This document shows, in pieces, positions 19,902 to 28,775 of a stretch of 64,000 nt of DNA. How positions within the stretch are numbered: position 1 is the stretch's first letter; every line of letters starts with the position of its first letter. Under the pieces are notes generated by a model. It worked only from the letters and a program-made list of their open reading frames with translations. It was not told the origin of the DNA and did not search any database. Source of the stretch: Methylocaldum szegediense (GTDB lineage Bacteria > Pseudomonadota > Gammaproteobacteria > Methylococcales > Methylococcaceae); assembly GCF_949769195.1 (NCBI RefSeq), contig NZ_OX458333.1:682001-746000 (forward strand), given 5' to 3'. Both the position numbers and the translations under genes were made by a program.

Positions 19902-21713
19902 ATGAGCTCAGAATTTTCACAGATTAACCGGTTGACTTGGCTTCGTTTCGTTCGCGGCATCAAGAGCTTCGTGTCGTCTGAGGTGGGCCGCAAGGCGGTG
20001 ATGTTATTTGTCGGCCTGATTCTGTTCCTGTTGGCAATCAACGGTCTCAACGTTCTGAACAGCTACGTCGGTCGCGATTTCATGACCGCGATCGCGGAAC
20101 GAAACCGGGAAGGTTTTGTTTGGATGGCCGTTGTCTATCTCGGTGTCTTGGCTGGATCCACCCTGGTTGCGGTTTACTACCGTTTCACCGAAGAGCGTTT
20201 GGGGTTGCTCTGGCGGGAGTGGTTAACGCGCCGCTTGGTGAACGTCTATCTGGAACATCCCACCTACTACCGGCTCAATGACCGGCTGATAGCAAACGGT
20301 GAGATCGCCAATCCGGATCAGCGGATTGCCGACGACGTGAAAGCGTTTACGGTAACCACGCTGTCGTTCACGTTGATCTTGCTCAACAGCGCGTTTACCG
20401 TTGTAGCATTCTCGGGCGTCATGTGGTCGATCAGTCCGCTGCTTTTCGGTGTGGCGGTGTTATATGCCCTGGCCGGATCCTTCCTAACGATTAAGTTCGG
20501 TTATTCCCTGGTCGGATTGAACTATACCCAGCTCGATAAAGAAGCCAACTTTCGGGCGGATCTCATTCATGTCCGGGAAAACGCCGAATCCATCGCGCTG
20601 TTACGCCGCGAGGGCCGCCTCAGGGCTAGGATTTTGCGTCATCTCGACGAACTGATCGCCAATTTCTACCGCATTGTCGTGGTGCATCGGAATCTGGGGT
20701 TCTTTACCACCGGCTACAACTATCTCACTCAGATCATTCCCGCTCTGATCGTGGCGCCTCTCTACATCCGCGGGGATGTCGAGTTCGGCGTGATCACCCA
20801 GGCGGCCATGGCATTTGCGCACCTCATTGGCGCATTCTCGGTGATCGTGACGAATTTCCAATCCATTTCCTCCTTTGCCGCGGTTATCGCCCGGCTCGGC
20901 TCGCTTGCGGAGGCGATCGAGCAAGCGCGAAATACACCTGTTTCAACCGGCGAAGTCTGCGCCCATCACCGTCGTACCGCGGAATGCCTGCTTTGTATCG
21001 AGAGACCGGTTGCTCCAGCTGCCATTGAAGTGTGCGAAAACGACGGGTTGCTGGCGTACGAGCATTTGACTCTACGATCGCCCGAGGATGGGCGCATCGT
21101 GGTCAAGGATTTGTCCGTGTCGGTGCCGCCCGGAACTAGACTTCTGGTTTACGGCGAAGACGACACTGCAAGGGTAGCCTTGTTCAAAGCAACCGCTGGT
21201 CTTTGGGAAGTCGGTGAGGGGCGGATCATACGACCGGATCTGGGCCAGATCATGTTTCTTCCGGAGCGGCCCTATCTGCCGCCTGGAACGCTTCGCGAAA
21301 TATTGGTTCGCACCGGACAGGAGTTCGTAGTCGACGATGCGCGTATCCGTACCGTGCTTCGCACCTTGGATCTTGAACCAGTGCTTGCGAGAGCCGGCGG
21401 GCTGGATACGGAACAGGATTGGGACAGTATTCTGTCCCTGGCCGAACAGCAATTGGTGGCCGTCAGCCGGCTGCTGTTGGCCTCACCTAAATACGCGTTC
21501 TTGGACCGCATCGACACGGCTCTGAGCACGGAGCAAGTCGGTAAGGTTCTCGATATTCTCAATGCGAACCGGATTGGCTACGTTAATCTCGGGGAAGCGC
21601 ACGACGGTCTCGATTACTACGACGCGGTTTTGGAATTTACCGCAAGCGGTGACTGGACATGGAAAGCACTTCGACCCGAGCTGGAAATGCATTCCGAAAA
21701 CTCCGCCGTCTGA
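19902..21713 (+). CDS. SbmA/BacA-type ABC transporter-like protein with degenerate ATPase domain (603 aa)
   Basis: The N-terminal 340 residues match the ABC_membrane_2 / SbmA-BacA fold, with about six transmembrane helices, EERLGLLWREWLTRRLV and HPTYYRLN motifs, and IANPDQRIADDVKAF. The C-terminal domain keeps the outline of an ABC ATPase but has lost its key residues. Walker A is replaced by GEDDTARVAL (about 418-427, no Lys), the signature reads LSLAEQQ, and Walker B reads YAFLDRID with Arg after Asp instead of Glu. A Cys/His-rich linker (CAHHRRTAECLLC) precedes it. It probably does not hydrolyse ATP. Start ATG 19902; the ribosome-binding site is weak. The stop overlaps the next start (TGATG). 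Confidence 0.85.
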   Translation: MSSEFSQINRLTWLRFVRGIKSFVSSEVGRKAVMLFVGLILFLLAINGLNVLNSYVGRDFMTAIAERNREGFVWMAVVYLGVLAGSTLVAVYYRFTEERLGLLWREWLTRRLVNVYLEHPTYYRLNDRLIANGEIANPDQRIADDVKAFTVTTLSFTLILLNSAFTVVAFSGVMWSISPLLFGVAVLYALAGSFLTIKFGYSLVGLNYTQLDKEANFRADLIHVRENAESIALLRREGRLRARILRHLDELIANFYRIVVVHRNLGFFTTGYNYLTQIIPALIVAPLYIRGDVEFGVITQAAMAFAHLIGAFSVIVTNFQSISSFAAVIARLGSLAEAIEQARNTPVSTGEVCAHHRRTAECLLCIERPVAPAAIEVCENDGLLAYEHLTLRSPEDGRIVVKDLSVSVPPGTRLLVYGEDDTARVALFKATAGLWEVGEGRIIRPDLGQIMFLPERPYLPPGTLREILVRTGQEFVVDDARIRTVLRTLDLEPVLARAGGLDTEQDWDSILSLAEQQLVAVSRLLLASPKYAFLDRIDTALSTEQVGKVLDILNANRIGYVNLGEAHDGLDYYDAVLEFTASGDWTWKALRPELEMHSENSAV

Positions 21714-22345
21714 TGCGTTTCGCAAATGCTGGAACAGCCGAGGTTCCTGTAAGATCGCTCCTTTTCGTCCTGTTTGCAGCTGTGCTGGCCAGTTGTGCAA
21801 CTGCCCCGCCGAAAAATCCCTCGGATGTGTGCTCAATATTTTTCGAAAAAGAGGATTGGTACGCGAGTGCTAGGAAGGCACAACGGCGCTGGGGAATCCC
21901 AGTGCCGATTCAGATGGCGATCATCAATCAGGAATCAAGTTTTATCGAGGATGCGCGACCGCCGCGCTATCGTCTCTTGGGGATCCTGCCGCTCTGGCGT
22001 CGGTCATCAGCTTATGGTTATGGGCAGGTCAAGGACGAAACTTGGGACTGGTACCGCACTAAAACCGGCAACCGCAGCGCCGATCGGGATGAATTCGAAG
22101 ACGTGGTCGATTTCATCGGCTGGTATGCGCATCAAAGTTACAAGAGTCTCGGCATTTCAAAGTCCGACGCTTACAACCAATACTTGGCGTATCATGAGGG
22201 GCACGGCGGGTTTCGGCGCAAGTCTTATCTGTCCAAGCCGTGGTTGATGCGAGTGGCTCGGCGCGTAGAGACAACCGCGGCACGTTACCGCCGGCAATTG
22301 CTGACTTGTCAACCATCGCTCGAAAGGTTATTGGCGAGCGATTGA
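21713..22345 (+). CDS. Lytic transglycosylase-like (SLT-type) lipoprotein (210 aa)
   Basis: The ATG overlaps the stop of the ABC-like gene by one base (TGATG), implying translational coupling. Residues 1-28 are a lipoprotein signal ending LASC. The mature part matches a compact SLT-type fold: IPVPIQMAIINQESSF provides the catalytic-type Glu, then SAYGYGQVKDETWDWY and YLAYHEGHGGFRR. This predicts peptidoglycan cleavage at the inner face of the outer membrane. Its pairing with the SbmA-like protein suggests a shared envelope role. Confidence 0.82.
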   Translation: MRFANAGTAEVPVRSLLFVLFAAVLASCATAPPKNPSDVCSIFFEKEDWYASARKAQRRWGIPVPIQMAIINQESSFIEDARPPRYRLLGILPLWRRSSAYGYGQVKDETWDWYRTKTGNRSADRDEFEDVVDFIGWYAHQSYKSLGISKSDAYNQYLAYHEGHGGFRRKSYLSKPWLMRVARRVETTAARYRRQLLTCQPSLERLLASD

Positions 22346-22544
22346 GGGTTTGTCGGCCGCGCCGAAGCGGTGCTTGCAAACGGAGAGTCGGCAGCCAGGG
22401 CATGGCGTAAGCAATCCTGAGTTTTCTTTTTTCTTCCAGTAAAGAGGGCTCTTGTTTGGGTTCGATTGTCCCAATGTGTATCGCTCGGACTTTTTACGAG
22501 CTCTAGCTGATCTCCTCCGGTCCACTTATAGCCAGCACTGACCG

Positions 22545-24746
22545 ATGATTCATTTTCAGCGCTTTTTTGCGACCGTTCCGCTCGGTATGGAATATCTTTT
22601 GGCCGACGAACTCAGGGCATTAGGGGCAGCAGAGGTCGCAATAAGCCGTGCGGGCGTGGCCTTTGGCGGCGACCTCGAAGTGGCTTACAAGGCCTGCTTA
22701 TGGTCCCGCTTAGCCAATCGCATTTTGCTTCCGTTGGAACGCTTTCCGGCCGCAACGCCCGAAGCACTTTACGAAGGCATCCGTCGCATCGAATGGAACG
22801 CTCATCTGGATACGCAGGCAACTTTCGCCGTGGATTTTGCCTCCAGCCGATCCAGGATCAGCCACACGATGTTCGGCGCACAAAAAGTAAAGGACGGCAT
22901 TGCCGATTATTTCCGGGAAAATTACGGGATACGCCCGTCGGTGCGTCCGGACCGACCCGATCTTCAGGTGAACGTTTATTTGGATCGCAATGTAGCGACA
23001 GTAAGTATCGACCTATCTGGGGAAAGTCTGCACAAACGCGCCTATCGGCAGGAAGGCGGTAAGGCTCCGCTCAAGGAAAACTTGGCGGCGGCTATTCTGC
23101 TTCGCGCCGGTTGGCCGGAGATCGCCGCGCACGGAGGACATTTCGTTGATCCCATGTGCGGGTCGGCCACCTTGCCTATCGAAGCTGCGCTCATGGCTGG
23201 CGATTTCGCCCCGGGTTTGCTGCGGCCTTATTTCGGTCTGTTCGGCTGGAAAAATCATGATCGAATGTTATGGCAGAAGCTCGTGGAAGACGCTCAACGG
23301 CGCTCCGAGCGAGGCTTGCGTGAACTTCCGCCGATTGTCGGCTACGATATCGACCGGCGAGCTATCCGCATCGCCTTGGAAAACATCGAGCACGCTGGGC
23401 TCAGGGGGTACGTGCACGTGGAGCGGAAGGACGTGGCCGATGTTCGGCCGCGTCACGGGTTCGGACTGATCGCGGTCAATCCGCCGTACGGCGAGCGCTT
23501 GGGCGAGGCGAGTACGCTGGTTCCGCTGTACACTGATCTTGGCGCGGTGCTCAAGACACATTTTGTCGGCTGGAAGGCTGCCGTACTGACCGGTAATCCG
23601 GAACTGGCGTTCAAATTGGGGATACGGGCCAGGCGCTATTACACGCTCTATAACGGGGCGCTCGAATGCCGGCTGTTCAATTTCGGCATTGAGCCGGAGC
23701 GTTTTTTCAACCCGCGCGAATCCGAGCCGTTGAATGAAACTCAACGTAAGATTCGCGAGATTGTCCGCAAAGCCAAGGCTGTGGATATGGCCGACAGCGG
23801 CGCGGAAATGTTCGCCAACCGTTTGCGCAAGAACCTTAAGAATCTCGGACGCTGGGCGCGGCAAAACGGAATCCGGTGCTATCGGCTGTATGACGCCGAT
23901 TTGCCGGAATATGCCGTAGCCGTCGATGTGTATCAGGGCGACCTCACCTGTGTCCATATGCAAGAGTATGAGGCGCCGTCAAGCATCGATCCGGCCAAGG
24001 CCGAGATGCGATTGGTCCATGCCGTAGCGGTCGTTCCTCAAGTGCTTGAAATCCCCCCAGAGCAGCTTTTCCTAAAAATTCGGCGTAAGCAGAAAGGCTT
24101 AGCGCAATACGAAAAGCAAGCCGAGACTGGGCAGTTTCATGTGGTCGAGGAGAGTGGATTGAAATTTTGGGTCAATTTCGAGGATTACCTCGATACCGGG
24201 CTATTCCTCGACCATCGCATTACCCGGCGGATGATCCGAGATCGAGCGGCGGGCAAACGTTTTCTCAATCTCTTCGCCTACACCGGAACCGCTTCGGTGT
24301 ACGCGGCCCAAGGCGGGGCGGCCTCGACCACCACCGTGGATTTGTCCCGCACCTATTTGGAGTGGGCGAAGCGTAATCTCGAGCTGAATGGCCTTCATGG
24401 CAGCCGCCACGAGTTCATACAGGCAGATTGTCTCGAATGGATCGATCAGGTATTGCGAGAGAAGCGGCGCTTCGATTTGATTTTCCTGGACCCGCCCACC
24501 TTCTCCACATCCAAGAGAATGCGGCAAACCTGGGATGTTCAGCGGGATCATGCCATGCTGATAAAAAAATGCACCGAACTCCTGGCACCGGACGGGACTT
24601 TGGTTTTTTCCACCAATTACCGGAAATTCAAACTCGATACTGAGGCCCTGGCGGGTATGAAGCTCGAGGATATCGGTCGGCAGACGATCCCTAAGGACTT
24701 CGAGCGCAATCCGCGGATTCATCATTGTTGGCTCATTACGCTTTGA
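22545..24746 (+). CDS. rlmL: Bifunctional 23S rRNA methyltransferase RlmKL (m2G2445 / m7G2069) (733 aa)
   Basis: The N-terminal half is a THUMP domain plus an RlmL-type N2-guanine methyltransferase (DPMCGSATLPIEAAL SAM-binding segment about residue 204; catalytic-type NPPYGERLGE about 312). The C-terminal half is the RlmK-type Rossmann methyltransferase (LNLFAYTGTASVYAA and FLDPPTFSTSKRM). The length matches the fused E. coli RlmKL. It acts on large-subunit rRNA in the cytoplasm. It ends one base before the acylphosphatase leader, so the two are probably co-transcribed. Confidence 0.95.
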   Translation: MIHFQRFFATVPLGMEYLLADELRALGAAEVAISRAGVAFGGDLEVAYKACLWSRLANRILLPLERFPAATPEALYEGIRRIEWNAHLDTQATFAVDFASSRSRISHTMFGAQKVKDGIADYFRENYGIRPSVRPDRPDLQVNVYLDRNVATVSIDLSGESLHKRAYRQEGGKAPLKENLAAAILLRAGWPEIAAHGGHFVDPMCGSATLPIEAALMAGDFAPGLLRPYFGLFGWKNHDRMLWQKLVEDAQRRSERGLRELPPIVGYDIDRRAIRIALENIEHAGLRGYVHVERKDVADVRPRHGFGLIAVNPPYGERLGEASTLVPLYTDLGAVLKTHFVGWKAAVLTGNPELAFKLGIRARRYYTLYNGALECRLFNFGIEPERFFNPRESEPLNETQRKIREIVRKAKAVDMADSGAEMFANRLRKNLKNLGRWARQNGIRCYRLYDADLPEYAVAVDVYQGDLTCVHMQEYEAPSSIDPAKAEMRLVHAVAVVPQVLEIPPEQLFLKIRRKQKGLAQYEKQAETGQFHVVEESGLKFWVNFEDYLDTGLFLDHRITRRMIRDRAAGKRFLNLFAYTGTASVYAAQGGAASTTTVDLSRTYLEWAKRNLELNGLHGSRHEFIQADCLEWIDQVLREKRRFDLIFLDPPTFSTSKRMRQTWDVQRDHAMLIKKCTELLAPDGTLVFSTNYRKFKLDTEALAGMKLEDIGRQTIPKDFERNPRIHHCWLITL

Positions 24747-24764
24747 ATGCTTGGAGGTATACCT

Positions 24765-25046
24765 GTGACCAGGCGGGTTCACGTTTTTGTAGCGGGGTTG
24801 GTGCAAGGGGTGTTTTTCCGGGCGACCGCGCGTGATCGGGCGGTATCTCTTGGGCTTACGGGGTGGGTGCGAAATCTTCCCGACGGTCGCGTAGAAATTC
24901 TTGCGGAAGGTGAGTCGCAACGGATCGCCGAGTTTCTGGACTGGTGTGAGAGTGGTCCTCCTCGGGCACGAGTTGATTCAGTTGAAGTCATCGATGAAGT
25001 ACCAGCTGAAGAATTCTCCACATTCGAGGTGCGTGGATGGTTTTAG
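24765..25046 (+). CDS. acyP: Acylphosphatase (93 aa)
   Basis: It hydrolyses carboxyl-phosphate bonds of acylphosphates such as 1,3-bisphosphoglycerate. Both catalytic residues are present: Arg in GVFFRATARDRA and Asn in GWVRNLPDGRVE. The start at GTG 24765 is chosen because GGAGG lies 7 nt upstream; an in-frame ATG at 24747, directly after the rlmL stop, would add six residues before it. Length is normal. It trails rlmL by 18 bp. Confidence 0.92.
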   Translation: MTRRVHVFVAGLVQGVFFRATARDRAVSLGLTGWVRNLPDGRVEILAEGESQRIAEFLDWCESGPPRARVDSVEVIDEVPAEEFSTFEVRGWF

Positions 25047-25615
25047 CTTTTCATGGAGACATTCCCAACGCTTCGGTGGATTGTTGGCAAGCAGAACTCA
25101 GCGCAATTCGCGCCGATCAAGCAGCAAAACGTGGTTAATTCCGCAAGGGAAACATTACAATTTGCAGTGATCCGTTTTCGCAACCAGGGACAAGATTCTT
25201 TTTGGTCCGGGAAATCGGCCATGTTCCGGGACATTTTGAACTTTGGTTGTTCCGGCCGGGAATAGAGCGCTCGCGGACGAATTCATTGGCTCGAGCGAAC
25301 AAAGCGAGTGACGGTAACGATACCATGGCGTTTTGGGGATCGATTCGGACTTATCTGACTTGGATCAAAGCGCCGGTCCGGAATCATGATACAGTGTTCG
25401 GATCCCTGCGGGGGGATGTCTATTCGCTTACGCCGGCGGCAACTGACAGAGCTTGTCTGAACCGCATTCGTCGATTTCGATCTATAACAAATTCCTAGCG
25501 TTCAACTTTATTCCCTCCGCTCCACTCTCGACTGAAACCCTAATAATCCTGTCCAATTGGATCGTTTTTTATTACTCAAAACCTGCTAATAATATCCAGT
25601 CAAAGTATTTAAGCA
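25047..25615. other. Intergenic region with a possible third dispersed-repeat fragment
   Basis: 569 bp without a gene. Around 25265-25310 the sequence TAGAGCG ... CGAATTCATTGGCT resembles the first half of the repeat at 645-747, shorter and diverged. The last 100 bp are AT-rich and may carry the promoter of the downstream HTTM gene. I see nothing else. Confidence 0.35.
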
Positions 25616-27526
25616 ATGTATCGCAAATTGAAAACCTTAGTCGAGAAAGGACTCGTCAAACAAGTTCCCGCTGTCGGTCTCGGTGCCTTCCGAATTGGTT
25701 TTTCGTTAGTCATACTTCAGGAAATCGTTTTCTTATTTTATTTTCGACACCTCATTTTTGACCCAGTGCCTTTTTTCGATAGGGCCTCTCCGATATTGCA
25801 CTTTTTTCTCCTGGTATGGGCGGCTATCGCGGTGTGCCTGGTGCTAGGCTACCATACCCGAAGAGCAGCGGTAGCCAATTATCTATTCTGGGTTGTTTTC
25901 GTCGTTTTTACGCCCATGTGGCAAGACTTCGACGGCGGATTCGATCAGTTGATGACCGGCTCGAGCTTTCTCCTGATTTTTCTGCCCACGGAACGTGCGT
26001 TGTCATTGGACAATCTACGCTCGAAACTGAGGTACTCGACTCCGGCGAGCCGATACGAGCCGAATGACAAGGTGTCCGTCCTTGCCTACTATCTTCCGCT
26101 CGCCATTTCCTTGGGATTGCTGTATCTCGACTCCGGTATTCATAAGCTTTCCGCGGAGTTTTGGCGTAACGGCATGGGGGCTTGGCTTCCGCCCACCATG
26201 CCTTATTACATGTCGGCTATCGACATGACCCCTTTGCTGAACCTAAAGCTCGTGGAGATGTTTATCGGTTACACGATAATCGTTTTCCAGTTGGTATTTT
26301 TATTTTTGTTTTGGTTCCGCCCCTTCCGTGTGCCGCTCCTATTCATCGGAGCAATATTCCATACCGGAATTATTCTTTCCCTCAATATCTATCCGTTCGG
26401 TTTTGCAATGCTGGTTCATTATTTCTTGATGGTTCCGTTCAAGTGGTGGCGGAAACTGACACAGGCGCTCCGGCTAGAGCAACCGAGATTGACCGTTTTC
26501 TACGATCGACAATGTCCATTGTGCAACCGCACGGTAATTATTATTCAGCATTTCGATATTTTCAGAGCTATAGAATTTAGGGATTTGCAAACTTACGCCA
26601 AGGAATATCGGCAACTCGAATCGATTCCGGAAAGCGAACTTTTAAAAGATCTTTATGCGCTGGACGGCGAGGGGAGGCTGTATTCTGGTCTGGATACTTA
26701 TATTCAGATCATGGTCTGCATGGGATATACCGCACCTTTCGGCTGGTTCATGAAGTTGCCGGGCGTCTATCATTGGGGAAACCGGATTTATCGACGAATA
26801 GCTGATCGGCGAGAACGCGTTGTTTGCGACGAAACCTGTGCCGTTACTTCAGACCCAGGTTCTTGGGGCGAACATCCTTTTGGGGAATGGTACCGGCGGT
26901 ATGCAGCGACGCCTGCGCAACAGACCCAGCGTATCGCAAAATTCCTCATCCTGATTCTGATGCTGCAACTGAACAGCACGGTTCACTACGGTCTCTTGTA
27001 CCGCTGTGGTGACGACTGCGACATGGGTGAGTTCGGGCGCGTACTGGATGAAGTCAGCAACTCGATCATCAATTTTTCCCACGCCTTTCTTGGAATAACG
27101 CCACACGCCCTTTACATGCATGACCACTTTGCCGGCTACAATCACATCTTGGCGATCACGTACAGGGATGAGACCGGCCGCGAACACTGGCTGCCTTTCG
27201 TCAACGAGGAAGGACGGATAGTCGCGCCGAACTGGGGTCGGGTCCAGTCGATGTGGGCAAACGTTGCTGTGACGTCTCACATGCACCGAGAACGCTTGAG
27301 CAAGTTTCTGAAAAAAGTTACAGCCTTTTGGGGCACGAAATTAGGCCTGGATCTATCGCACGCCGAATTTGTGATCAAGCTGAAAGAAGTGAGCGTGCCT
27401 ATGGATTGGGAAGAAGACTTACGCCGTAAGAATATCGCTCAGCCGTGGCGTGATATCGGTAAGATCGTTTGGGAACGTCGGAACTTTCGTGTCGAACTAC
27501 CGCATATCGATGTGGAGGCCCTGTGA
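25616..27526 (+). CDS. HTTM-domain membrane protein fused to a DCC (DUF393) thiol-oxidoreductase-like domain (636 aa)
   Basis: Residues 20-280 are a multi-helix HTTM domain, related to vitamin-K-dependent gamma-carboxylase (motifs LYLDSGIHKL near 170 and HTGIILSLNIYPFG near 250). From about 290 follows a DCC/DUF393 domain opening with VFYDRQCPLCN, with the Cys pair at 300 and 303 expected of thiol-disulfide oxidoreductase-like proteins. A further membrane helix (FLILILMLQL, about 445) and a soluble C-terminal 180 residues follow. The substrate is unknown. It is followed by two small hairpins, then exbB. Codon use is AT-richer at the 5' end. Confidence 0.82.
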   Translation: MYRKLKTLVEKGLVKQVPAVGLGAFRIGFSLVILQEIVFLFYFRHLIFDPVPFFDRASPILHFFLLVWAAIAVCLVLGYHTRRAAVANYLFWVVFVVFTPMWQDFDGGFDQLMTGSSFLLIFLPTERALSLDNLRSKLRYSTPASRYEPNDKVSVLAYYLPLAISLGLLYLDSGIHKLSAEFWRNGMGAWLPPTMPYYMSAIDMTPLLNLKLVEMFIGYTIIVFQLVFLFLFWFRPFRVPLLFIGAIFHTGIILSLNIYPFGFAMLVHYFLMVPFKWWRKLTQALRLEQPRLTVFYDRQCPLCNRTVIIIQHFDIFRAIEFRDLQTYAKEYRQLESIPESELLKDLYALDGEGRLYSGLDTYIQIMVCMGYTAPFGWFMKLPGVYHWGNRIYRRIADRRERVVCDETCAVTSDPGSWGEHPFGEWYRRYAATPAQQTQRIAKFLILILMLQLNSTVHYGLLYRCGDDCDMGEFGRVLDEVSNSIINFSHAFLGITPHALYMHDHFAGYNHILAITYRDETGREHWLPFVNEEGRIVAPNWGRVQSMWANVAVTSHMHRERLSKFLKKVTAFWGTKLGLDLSHAEFVIKLKEVSVPMDWEEDLRRKNIAQPWRDIGKIVWERRNFRVELPHIDVEAL

Positions 27527-27540
27527 TACCGTTAGCCGGC

Positions 27541-27578
27541 CTGACACCATGTGTCAGCGGTCGATGTGTCAGACCGCT
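27541..27578. promoter_or_regulatory. Overlapping hairpins / repeated GTGTCAG motif between the HTTM gene and exbB
   Basis: CTGACAC (27541-27547) and GTGTCAG (27551-27557) form a perfect 7-bp palindrome with a 3-nt spacer. GTGTCAG recurs directly at 27566-27572. A second stem AGCGGTC (27556-27562) / GACCGCT (27572-27578) overlaps it. The structure could end the HTTM transcript or be an operator for exbB. There is no T-run. Confidence 0.4.
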
Positions 27579-27686
27579 AGGATACGCCGAAAGGTGTTTG
27601 GGCATGCTCGAATTTTAGTGTGTTGACCTCCGGGTTCGGTTGGATCGACTAGAATGGTTGGCTGACTGACATGGGGATAATTGACT

Positions 27687-28307
27687 ATGTTTGAAATCAT
27701 TAAAGCAGGTGGCTGGGTCATGATTCCCATCCTTGCCTGTTCAATACTGGCTCTGGCTATCATCGTAGAGCGATTTTGGGCGCTGCGCCCGGGTCGTATC
27801 ATTCCGGCTCAGCTCGTGCCCGAAGTGTGGAACAAGTATCGGAACAATCAGCTCGACAGTGCCTATATCCGGCGGTTACGGGCCCATTCGCCCCTCGGCG
27901 CGGTTCTTGCCGCAGGGCTTATGAACTACTCTCACGGGCGCGAAGCGGTAAAAGAGAGTATCGAGCAGGCTGGGCGCCAAGTGATCCATGACTTGGAACG
28001 ATATTTGAACACCCTTGGGACGATCGCGTCGGTGTCGCCTTATCTGGGACTGCTGGGTAGTGTGCTCGGTATGATCAAGGTTTTCTCGACGTTTTCTATG
28101 ACGAGCGGGATCAGCAATCCTACCAAACTTGCAGGAGGTATATCCGAAATCCTTATCGCGACGGCTGCGGGATTGGCGGTAGCGATTCCGAGCTTGATCT
28201 TTTACCGATATTTTCAGGGGCGAGTGGTTGACTTTGCGGTTCGCATGGAAGAGGAGGCCGTGCGTTTGGTCGAGACGCTTTACAGCAGTCAGGAAGAGGA
28301 GGAGTAG
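27687..28307 (+). CDS. exbB: ExbB/TolQ/MotA-family proton channel protein (206 aa)
   Basis: Inner-membrane energiser subunit that uses the proton gradient together with ExbD. A first helix (GGWVMIPILACSILALAIIVERFW, split by Pro) lies at residues 6-29. The conserved cytoplasmic loop follows, and the long TM2-TM3 region contains TIASVSPYLGLLGSVLGMIKVF and ATAAGLAVAIPSLIFYRYF. ATG 27687 is chosen over TTG 27681 because GGGGAT lies 9 nt upstream. It heads the exbB-exbD-lpxK-trm112-kdsB run, an order common in gammaproteobacteria, where it may energise envelope transport. Confidence 0.9.
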   Translation: MFEIIKAGGWVMIPILACSILALAIIVERFWALRPGRIIPAQLVPEVWNKYRNNQLDSAYIRRLRAHSPLGAVLAAGLMNYSHGREAVKESIEQAGRQVIHDLERYLNTLGTIASVSPYLGLLGSVLGMIKVFSTFSMTSGISNPTKLAGGISEILIATAAGLAVAIPSLIFYRYFQGRVVDFAVRMEEEAVRLVETLYSSQEEEE

Positions 28308-28312
28308 GGGCG

Positions 28313-28735
28313 ATGAATTTCCGGCCACGGCGTCGGGATTATCCCGAACTCAACCTGATTCCGATGATCGACGTCCTCATTGTGTTGCTAATTTTTCTGG
28401 TATTGACGACGACATTCAGTCGTGAAGCGGAATTGCAGATTCAGTTACCGGAGGCGACGGGACAGACGGCAAGCGAGGAAAAGAGCATCGACATTGTGGT
28501 AGACACAGAAGGGCGTTACTTCGTCAACGAGCATCAGGTGGTCAACACCCAAATCGAAACGTTGAAGAAAGCGATTTTGGAAGCCGCCGGCGAGAGGAAG
28601 GATCCACTGCTGGTGATTAATGCAGACCAGAGAGCCACGCACCAATCTGTCATCACGGTATTGGATGCCGCCAGCCAACTCGGGTTCACACACGTGACTT
28701 TCGCCGCTAAGAGCGAGGCAGGTGAAACTCACTAA
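28313..28735 (+). CDS. exbD: ExbD/TolR-family protein (140 aa)
   Basis: Partner of ExbB. It has a short cytoplasmic tail, then one membrane helix (LIPMIDVLIVLLIFLVLTTTF, split by charge) with the proton-path Asp in PMIDVL, then a periplasmic domain (about residues 45-140) ending in LGFTHVTFAAK. The start is 5 bp after the exbB stop. Confidence 0.9.
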   Translation: MNFRPRRRDYPELNLIPMIDVLIVLLIFLVLTTTFSREAELQIQLPEATGQTASEEKSIDIVVDTEGRYFVNEHQVVNTQIETLKKAILEAAGERKDPLLVINADQRATHQSVITVLDAASQLGFTHVTFAAKSEAGETH

Positions 28736-28775
28736 CCGGTCGAGTCAGGTGAGGAACCAATTTACCGGGTGGTTG

